Position numbers and translations under genes: made by a program. From a virus: a stretch of 27,230 nucleotides of DNA. Below are positions 21,872-27,230 of this stretch, piece by piece. Below the pieces are notes generated by a model. It had not been told where the DNA came from. It was given only the letters and a program-made list of their open reading frames with translations, and searched no databases. Each line of letters opens with the position of its first letter. Position 1 is the first letter of the stretch. Where the stretch lies: the IMG/VR virus record IMGVR_UViG_3300017776_000141, positions 1 through 27,230 of that record. The stretch is one strand, 5' to 3'.

Positions 21872-22693
21872 ATGACAACAGGAAAAGTAGAAATAAATTC
21901 TGCTGTAGCAGAGAAATCAGTAGATGAACAAGTTAAAGAGTTAAACGAACAAGGTATTGATATTAATACTTTACAAAGTACAGATGGTTCTAAAGTAATT
22001 GCTAGTGAACCTGATACACAAGTACAAAATATAGAAAATCAAAGACCAACTTGGTTGCCTGAAAAATTTAAGAATGCTGAAGAATTATCTAAAGCATACT
22101 CAGAATTAGAGAAACAATTTTCAGGTAAAAAAGCAGAACCAGTTCAAGAAGAAGCTGATGAAGTAGCTATTCCAAAACAAGAAAATTTACCATTAGAACA
22201 AAATTCTTTAGATAAATATTCAGAAGAATATGCAGAAAAAGGTGAACTTGGTGAAAATAGTTATAAAGAATTAGCTAAACAAGGTTTATCAAAAGACTTA
22301 GTTGATGGATACATTGCAGGTCAAAAAGCAATAGCTGATACGCAAACTGCTGACATACAATCAGTAGCAGGTGGAAAAGAACAATATGGTCAGCTTATAG
22401 ATTGGGCAGGTAAAAACTTATCTGAAAATGAACAAACTGCATTTAATGACTTAACTCAAACAGGGACTACTGAACAAATTAAAATGGCAGTTCAAGGGTT
22501 GATGACTAAAGCAGGAATGACTACGCAATCACAACAACAAGAAATGGTTCAAGGTGATGTTAATAATATTTCTACAGAACAATTCAATTCAGTTGCACAA
22601 GTAACAGAAGCTATGAATGACAAGAGATATGAAACTGACCCTATGTATAGAAAAGAAGTTGAAAGAAAACTTGCAAATAGTTCCGTATTTTAA
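21872..22693 (+). CDS. capsid assembly scaffolding protein (T7 gp9-like)
   Basis: The product has 273 residues, is acidic and rich in Gln and Glu, low in hydrophobic core motifs, and has long predicted helices. NQRPTWLPEKFKNAEELSKAYSELEKQF near residue 50 is the typical 'WLPEKF' segment of podovirus scaffold proteins. Its place between portal and capsid genes confirms the role: it guides prohead assembly and then leaves. AAGGA lies before the ATG. Confidence 0.93.
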   Translation: MTTGKVEINSAVAEKSVDEQVKELNEQGIDINTLQSTDGSKVIASEPDTQVQNIENQRPTWLPEKFKNAEELSKAYSELEKQFSGKKAEPVQEEADEVAIPKQENLPLEQNSLDKYSEEYAEKGELGENSYKELAKQGLSKDLVDGYIAGQKAIADTQTADIQSVAGGKEQYGQLIDWAGKNLSENEQTAFNDLTQTGTTEQIKMAVQGLMTKAGMTTQSQQQEMVQGDVNNISTEQFNSVAQVTEAMNDKRYETDPMYRKEVERKLANSSVF

Positions 22694-22908
22694 TGGCTAG
22701 AAATTACCGAAAAGAATATGACAATTATCATTCAAAAGATAAGCAGAAGAAAAACCGAGCAGGTAGAAATCTTGCTAGACGAATGATGAAGAAGAAGGTT
22801 GGTATTAAAGGTAAAGACGTACACCATAAAGATGGCAACCCTCAAAATAATTCTAGAAGTAATTTAGCTATAACTACTAAAAAATATAACAGGAGTAGAA
22901 ACTCATAA
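22693..22908 (+). CDS. small HNH endonuclease
   Basis: The product has 71 residues and is strongly basic. DVHHKDGNPQNNSRSNLAI (about 42-60) is an HNH motif with H44, H45, N53 and N57, and GRNLARRMMKKKVG precedes it. It lies in the middle of the structural genes between scaffold and capsid, joined on both sides by TAATG junctions. It could be a homing-type or packaging-associated nuclease. The small size, with little more than the HNH core and a basic arm, is unusual but complete for the motif. Confidence 0.85.
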   Translation: MARNYRKEYDNYHSKDKQKKNRAGRNLARRMMKKKVGIKGKDVHHKDGNPQNNSRSNLAITTKKYNRSRNS

Positions 22909-23285
22909 TGTGGTTTAATTTATTAGGCATGGCAGTGAAAACTGGTGCAAAACTTTACACAGATAAACAAAAAACTAAACAAGCAATGTCTACAGCAAGA
23001 CTTCTTCAAGCTGAAAAAATGGCAACAGGAGAAGTTGAGTATAGTGGAAAAATATTAGAAAGTCATAAAGGCGATTTTAAAGATGAATTTGTTTTAGTTT
23101 TAATATCTATACCAATAATTTTATTAGCTTGGTCTGTATTTAGTGATGACCCTGAAATACACAAAAAAGTACAACTATTCTTTGACCATTTTAATAATCT
23201 TCCATTTTGGTTTCAAGCACTATGGGTTTCAGTGTGTGGAGCAATATTTGGAATAAAAGCAACTGACTTAATAAAAAGGAAATAA
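22908..23285 (+). CDS. two-helix membrane protein, 125 aa (holin-like?)
   Basis: The product has 125 residues. Membrane helices lie at about 61-78 and 99-117, with an amphipathic N-terminal part (about 1-40) and a positively charged end. The topology is like that of holins and of small membrane proteins next to capsid genes in marine phages. No motif proves a holin. The start overlaps the HNH gene's stop by one base (TAATG). Confidence 0.65.
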   Translation: MWFNLLGMAVKTGAKLYTDKQKTKQAMSTARLLQAEKMATGEVEYSGKILESHKGDFKDEFVLVLISIPIILLAWSVFSDDPEIHKKVQLFFDHFNNLPFWFQALWVSVCGAIFGIKATDLIKRK

Positions 23286-23287
23286 AT

Positions 23288-23413
23288 ATGTCATTAGTAA
23301 GAAATATAAATAGAAGAAAAAAACTAGGTATCTCTAGAAGTAAGAAAAAATCCACTGTTAGTGCGAAAGCATACAAAGATATGAAAAACAAGTGGAAAAA
23401 GAAAAGTGGCTAA
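23288..23413 (+). CDS. very small basic protein, 41 aa
   Basis: A 41-codon frame two bases after the membrane protein gene. The peptide MSLVRNINRRKKLGISRSKK is followed by more Lys and Ser, and about 40 percent of its residues are Lys or Arg. Similar short basic proteins occur before capsid genes in T7-like marine phages. It probably binds nucleic acid or acidic scaffold, but this is inference. Confidence 0.65.
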   Translation: MSLVRNINRRKKLGISRSKKKSTVSAKAYKDMKNKWKKKSG

Positions 23414-23552
23414 GAAAAAGTCTAACTTTCTTTCAAAAGAAGTACATGAAACTAGAGCAAGATTTAAGAAAACAAGTATATCAAAAAATAGAAGTAGATT
23501 AAAAACTTCTTCTCTTAATAAGCACAAAAGAAGACAACTAAAGAAAATATAA
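23406..23552 (+). CDS. very small basic protein, 48 aa
   Basis: A 48-codon frame starting with GTG at 23406, overlapping the previous gene by eight bases. The product begins MAKKKSNFLSKEVHETRARF and continues with KKTSISKNRSR and a Lys/Arg-rich end. The KKTSI..SR phrase is typical of small basic phage proteins of unknown function. No clear Shine-Dalgarno is present, so coupling to the gene before is likely. Confidence 0.6.
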   Translation: MAKKKSNFLSKEVHETRARFKKTSISKNRSRLKTSSLNKHKRRQLKKI

Positions 23553-23577
23553 TCACCACCTCTTGTAAGAGGGGTGA
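23553..23577 (+). terminator. hairpin before the capsid gene (weak terminator or RNA processing site)
   Basis: TCACC-A-CCTCT (23553-23563) pairs with AGAGGGGTGA (23568-23577), ten pairs with one bulged A and a four-base loop. No T-run follows directly, so it could be an RNA processing or stabilising hairpin rather than a terminator. It begins with the last three bases before and after the end of the small basic gene and is upstream of the capsid promoter-like site. Confidence 0.5.
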
Positions 23578-23653
23578 CTTATTAAAATTCAGATGATTGC
23601 CTGACACGTCAGATAACTTTCTAAATTGAAAAGTAAATAAGGTTAATCTCAAC

Positions 23654-23676
23654 AATAACACTAACAAATAGGGAGA
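23654..23676 (+). promoter_or_regulatory. possible capsid promoter and strong ribosome-binding site
   Basis: AATAACACTAACAAATAGGGAGA ends with ATAGGGAGA, the same nine bases as the end of the T7 consensus promoter, but the upstream part fits only with a gap and it differs from the 18-base element at 3174 and 12260. GGGAGA (23671-23676), seven bases before the capsid ATG, certainly serves as Shine-Dalgarno. The promoter reading is uncertain. Confidence 0.35.
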
Positions 23677-23683
23677 CATTAAT

Positions 23684-24634
23684 ATGTCAAACGCAACACC
23701 ATCAAGACTGGGTCTAGTTAATAATACTGGAACTGGTGTAAATGATTTGTTCTTGAAGTTGTATTCTGGTGAAGTTCTAGCTAGTTTTCAAAGAGAAAAC
23801 CTAATGCTTGGAATGACTAACGTCAGAACAATCTCAAACGGCAAATCAAGTTCGTTCCCTGTGACTGGAACTACAGTAAGTGGATACCACTCTGTAGGTG
23901 CAGAAATCACTGGAGACGCAATAAAACACAACGAAAAAATCATCAATGTTGATGATATGCTATTAGCATCATCTTTCGTTGCAGAGTTAGATGAACTAAA
24001 AAATCATTATGATATACGTTCAATCTACGCAAGAGAAATGGGTCAGGCACTAGCTAAAACAGTAGACCAAAATCTACTTCAATTAGCAGTTCTAGGTTCA
24101 CAAGCATCAGCTACTATAACAGGTGGCAATGGTGGTACTGAACTAACTGACGCAGATGCTAACACTAACGCAACATCTTTAATCGCTTCTATCTTTGAAG
24201 GTATTCAAAAGTTAGACGAAAAAGATGTGCCTAACACAGACAGAGTTTGTGTTGTTTCTCCTGATATTTATTATCAGTTAGCAAACAATGATAAACTTTT
24301 AAACAGAGACTTTTCTTCTCTTAACGGAGATTTTGGAAAAGGAACTGTTGTATCTGTAGGTGGAGTACCAGTAATTAAGTCAAACACTTGTGTGACTGCT
24401 TTTGCTGACAACTCCTCTGCTGTAGCAGGTGCGAATAATACTTACAACGTAGATGCAAGTAATCACGTTGCTGTAATATTCCACAAATCAGCAATAGGTA
24501 CTGTTAAGTTAAAAGACTTAGTAGTTGAAACAACTTATGACCCAAGAAGAATTGGTTCATTAATTACGTCAAGAATGGCGATTGGTTCAGGTATTTTAAG
24601 ACCTGAGGCATGTGTTTCAATCAAAACATCTTAA
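23684..24634 (+). CDS. major capsid protein (T7 gp10-like)
   Basis: The product has 316 residues (T7 gp10A: 345). It has the HK97-fold pattern of podovirus capsids: LYSGEVLASFQRENLMLG near the start, FPVTGTTVSGYHSVGAEI, NVDDMLLASSFVAELDE, and AIGTVKLKDLVVETTYDPRRIGSLITSRMAIG near the end. Codons ending in C are more frequent here than in neighbouring genes, in line with high expression. It has a strong Shine-Dalgarno (GGGAGA) and is bracketed by a hairpin upstream and a terminator downstream. Confidence 0.96.
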   Translation: MSNATPSRLGLVNNTGTGVNDLFLKLYSGEVLASFQRENLMLGMTNVRTISNGKSSSFPVTGTTVSGYHSVGAEITGDAIKHNEKIINVDDMLLASSFVAELDELKNHYDIRSIYAREMGQALAKTVDQNLLQLAVLGSQASATITGGNGGTELTDADANTNATSLIASIFEGIQKLDEKDVPNTDRVCVVSPDIYYQLANNDKLLNRDFSSLNGDFGKGTVVSVGGVPVIKSNTCVTAFADNSSAVAGANNTYNVDASNHVAVIFHKSAIGTVKLKDLVVETTYDPRRIGSLITSRMAIGSGILRPEACVSIKTS

Positions 24635-24654
24635 TACTTAGTAATTAAGACCGA

Positions 24655-24682
24655 GTGAGGGGAAGGGAGACTGACCCCTCAC
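24655..24682 (+). terminator. hairpin terminator after the capsid gene (T7 Tphi-like position)
   Basis: GTGAGGGG (24655-24662) pairs perfectly with CCCCTCAC (24675-24682) around a 12-base loop. The site lies 20 bases after the capsid stop, the place of the T7 terminator Tphi. The T-rich part downstream (ACAACTTTAT) is weak, so partial read-through into the tail genes is expected. Confidence 0.7.
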
Positions 24683-24704
24683 CACAACTTTATAGGAGAA
24701 CCAC

Positions 24705-24782
24705 ATGATGTGTTGGTTATGTAAATTAATAAAAAAATTTAAAAAGAAAGTAGACGAATATCTCGATAGCTTTTTACCTTAA
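24705..24782 (+). CDS. tiny cationic peptide, 25 aa
   Basis: A 25-codon frame (MMCWLCKLIKKFKKKVDEYL then DSFLP) starts five bases after AGGAGA (24694-24699), a strong Shine-Dalgarno, and ends in a TAATG junction with the tail tube A gene. The tail gene itself has no separate Shine-Dalgarno nearby, so its translation probably depends on this frame. The peptide has a CxxC-like start (C3, C6) and an amphipathic Lys-rich helix. Confidence 0.6.
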   Translation: MMCWLCKLIKKFKKKVDEYLDSFLP

Positions 24783-25396
24783 TGACAATTCAAACAAGAA
24801 CTACAGAATTAGAAGCTGTAAATACAATTCTATCAACGATAGGGGAAGCACCTTTATCAACTTTAACAGGAAGTTTACCTGTAGATGGAACAATGGCTAA
24901 ATCTGTACTAAATGAAATAAACAGAGAAGTACAAAGTATGGGTTGGCATTTTAATACGCAACCTAAAGTAACTTTATCTAAAGATGCAGGTAATAGTACA
25001 ATACCTTTAGCAACAAACGTATTAAGAGTAGAATTAAATCCATATCTTCATTCAAAAACTGATTATGATATTGTTCAAAGAGATAACATCTTATTTAATC
25101 TAGTTACAAACACTTCAACATTTACAGAAGATTTAAAAGATGTAAAAGTTGTATATCTATTAGACTTTGCTGATATTCCTGAACAAGCTAAAAGATATAT
25201 TACAATTAGAAGTGCAAGAGTATTTCACGACAGAACTTTAGGTGCAAACACACTACATAAATTTTCAGTAGAAGACGAAGAAAAATCTTTAGTAATATTA
25301 AGACAAGCAGAAGCATCTACTGGTGACTATAGTGTATTTGATAGCCCTGACCAAATTTATACAGTAAGTAGAAAAAAATCGAACTGGTGGTACTAG
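24782..25396 (+). CDS. tail tubular protein A (T7 gp11-like)
   Basis: The product has 204 residues (T7 gp11: 196). ELEAVNTILSTIGEAPLSTL at the start, REVQSMGWHFNT, and the C-terminal RSARVFHDRTLGA pattern are typical of podovirus tail tube A or adaptor proteins. It attaches to the portal and links it to the nozzle protein. It precedes the tail tube B gene with no gap. Confidence 0.95.
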   Translation: MTIQTRTTELEAVNTILSTIGEAPLSTLTGSLPVDGTMAKSVLNEINREVQSMGWHFNTQPKVTLSKDAGNSTIPLATNVLRVELNPYLHSKTDYDIVQRDNILFNLVTNTSTFTEDLKDVKVVYLLDFADIPEQAKRYITIRSARVFHDRTLGANTLHKFSVEDEEKSLVILRQAEASTGDYSVFDSPDQIYTVSRKKSNWWY

Positions 25397-27230
25397 ATGG
25401 CTTTAGTATCTAGAACTATTCCAAACTTAGTACAAGGTATCTCACAGCAACCTGAAGTATTAAGACTTTCTAGTCAAGCTACAGTGCAAGAAAATGGTTT
25501 CTCATCAGTCGTAGAAGGATTGAAAAAAAGACCACCTACAAATTATTTAGCAAAGTTAGGCACATCAACACCAAACAATGCTTATATTCATACAATTAAT
25601 AGAGACACTACAGAAAGATATTTAATTCAATTAACAAGTGGTTCAATAAAAGTTTATACAACAGCAGGTGTAGAAAAAACAGTTGTGATGCAAACAGGTG
25701 CATCTAATTATTTAACATCATCAGACCCTAAAGGTGATTTTGTTGCAATGACTGTTGCTGACTATACTTTTATTTTAAATAAACAAACAACAACTGCAAT
25801 GGCAGGTACGACTAGCACAGCTAAAGTTGAACAAGCTGTCTATTCCGTATTACAGGGAGTATCAGGTACAACGTACTCGATAACAATAGATGGTTCTACC
25901 TTTTCTTTTACAAGTTCTAATACTAACACCCAGTCAATCAGAGATGGAGTTAAGTCTGCGATTGGTTCAATTTCTGGTATCACATTAGCAGATTTAGGAA
26001 ATTCTAGTTTTTCTATAATCAAATCTTCAGGAACTTTAAGTATTTCTGCTAGTGATGGTTATGGTGATGATGCTTCACAAATTATAAAAGATACAGTACA
26101 AAATTTTGTAGATTTACCTTCTCCTGCAATAGACAACATGGTTGTTCAAATTACAGGTGATGCAACAAATAGTTTTGACGATTATTATGTGCAGTATGAT
26201 AGTAGTGGTGATGTTTGGCAAGAAAGTGTAGCACCAAGCACAAAAACTACATTAGATAATACGACTATGCCACATGTTTTAATTAGAACAGCAGATGGTA
26301 ATTTTAGATTTTCACAAGTAGATGGTTCTACTTATACAATATCAGGAACAGATTATACTGTGCCTTCATGGGGTTTAAGAATTTGTGGAGACATAGATAG
26401 TTCTCCTAATCCTAGTTTTATAGGTAGAAAAATAAACGACCTGTTTTTCCATAAAAATAGATTAGGTTTTATAGCTGATGAAAATGTAGTTATGTCTAGA
26501 AGTGGAGAATACTTTGCTTTTTTTAATGAAACAGTAACTACTGTATTAGCGACTGATGTTATAGATGTTGCTTCTACTCACAATAAAGTTTCTATACTTA
26601 GAAGTGCAATATCGTTTGATGAAGAAATACTTTTATTTTCAGACCAAACACAATTTATATTAGCAGGTACAGGTGGAACAATTACACCTGAAAATGTATC
26701 TATAAATGTATCAACAGAATTTGAAGCATCTTCTTCAGTAAAACCAGTAGGTGCAGGTAGTAATGTTTTCTTTGCATTTGATAAAGGAAGTTTTACAGGA
26801 TTTAGAGAATTTTATGTTAAGTCAGACACAGATACTAAAAGTGCTGATGATATTACAAGTAACGTACCTAGATTTATACCTTCAGGTGTATTTAAACTAG
26901 CTATTGCAACTAATGAAAACATTATGTTGGCATTATCTTCTAACGAACAAAATGCAATATATGTTCACCAATATTATGTTACTGGTGGGAAAAGATTACA
27001 AAGTGCATGGCATAAATGGACATTTGGTACATCTTCTACAGATAAAATATTAAATATAGATTTTATAGAAAACACTTTATATATCGTAAATCAAAGAAGT
27101 GATGGGGTCTATTTAGAAACAATGGATATATCACCTGCTGTTACTGACGCAAGTGCTTCTTATTTAACTCACTTAGACAGAAAAATTAGTAATAGCACTA
27201 CAGGTGTTAGCGAAAGCTATGATGCCAGTA
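25397..27230 (+). CDS. tail tubular protein B (T7 gp12-like nozzle), 3' end outside the window
   Basis: The frame is open from ATG 25397 to the right edge, 611 codons (T7 gp12: 794 aa). The start MALVSRTIPNLVQGISQQPE and then GLKKRPPTNYLAKLG match the typical gp12 N-terminus, and later FFHKNRLGFIADENVVMSRSGEYFAFF and DEEILLFSDQTQFIL are family segments. It forms the six-fold nozzle of the tail through which DNA leaves. It begins directly after the stop of tail tube A. Confidence 0.95.
   Translation, partial: MALVSRTIPNLVQGISQQPEVLRLSSQATVQENGFSSVVEGLKKRPPTNYLAKLGTSTPNNAYIHTINRDTTERYLIQLTSGSIKVYTTAGVEKTVVMQTGASNYLTSSDPKGDFVAMTVADYTFILNKQTTTAMAGTTSTAKVEQAVYSVLQGVSGTTYSITIDGSTFSFTSSNTNTQSIRDGVKSAIGSISGITLADLGNSSFSIIKSSGTLSISASDGYGDDASQIIKDTVQNFVDLPSPAIDNMVVQITGDATNSFDDYYVQYDSSGDVWQESVAPSTKTTLDNTTMPHVLIRTADGNFRFSQVDGSTYTISGTDYTVPSWGLRICGDIDSSPNPSFIGRKINDLFFHKNRLGFIADENVVMSRSGEYFAFFNETVTTVLATDVIDVASTHNKVSILRSAISFDEEILLFSDQTQFILAGTGGTITPENVSINVSTEFEASSSVKPVGAGSNVFFAFDKGSFTGFREFYVKSDTDTKSADDITSNVPRFIPSGVFKLAIATNENIMLALSSNEQNAIYVHQYYVTGGKRLQSAWHKWTFGTSSTDKILNIDFIENTLYIVNQRSDGVYLETMDISPAVTDASASYLTHLDRKISNSTTGVSESYDAS

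Noticed and set aside
23191-23527. Minus-strand open frames opposite the small basic genes
   Set aside because: They are rich in Leu, Phe and Ser because they mirror Lys/Glu/Arg-rich plus-strand codons. The plus-strand frames have better starts and neighbours.

Overview
The window looks like most of the genome of a temperate, T7-like podovirus (Autographiviridae type) from a low-GC host. The module order follows T7: RNA polymerase, ssDNA-binding protein, endonuclease I, amidase/lysozyme, primase-helicase, DNA polymerase, exonuclease, gp7.3-like protein, portal, scaffold, capsid, tail tubes A and B, then (at the left of the window) fibre end, lysis-type genes, small and large terminase. The strong A/T bias, the compact overlapping genes, and the tyrosine integrase next to a tRNA-Leu sequence suggest a marine phage of the kind that infects SAR11 (Pelagibacter). 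That host assignment is inference.

Layout. 1-1292: end of a fibre/structural gene and a cluster of small membrane or secreted proteins. 1289-3166: terminase. 3167-3917: a phage-type promoter, one small gene and a 337-base non-coding stretch where the T7 genome ends would lie. The window reads straight from the 'right end' into the 'left end', so it comes from a circular, concatemeric or permuted molecule. 3918-9176: a lysogeny/early block with a 118-aa unknown gene and an ArdC-type antirestriction gene (both behind a shared palindromic operator that overlaps the -10 box), a divergent HTH repressor, small genes, a winged-helix protein and an integrase. 9207-9597: a complete tRNA-Leu(UAG) and an array of short repeats that looks like attP with arm sites. 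9598-12241: a T7-type RNA polymerase split into two overlapping reading frames. 12260-20019: replication and nucleotide-processing genes, with an MT-A70 methyltransferase between the primase-helicase and the DNA polymerase. 20023-27230: morphogenesis genes; the tail tube B gene runs off the right end.

How it may work together. The repressor probably silences the two operator-bearing early promoters in the lysogen. On infection or induction, ArdC (and perhaps the 118-aa protein) would act first against host restriction, as T7 gp0.3 does from the same genomic position. The two-part phage RNA polymerase would then transcribe from at least two near-identical promoters, one after the terminase and one before the ssDNA-binding protein gene. 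The most notable points are the split RNA polymerase, which has a good Shine-Dalgarno sequence for its second half, the shared operators on ardC and the unknown gene, the att region, and an integrase with unusual residues at catalytic positions.
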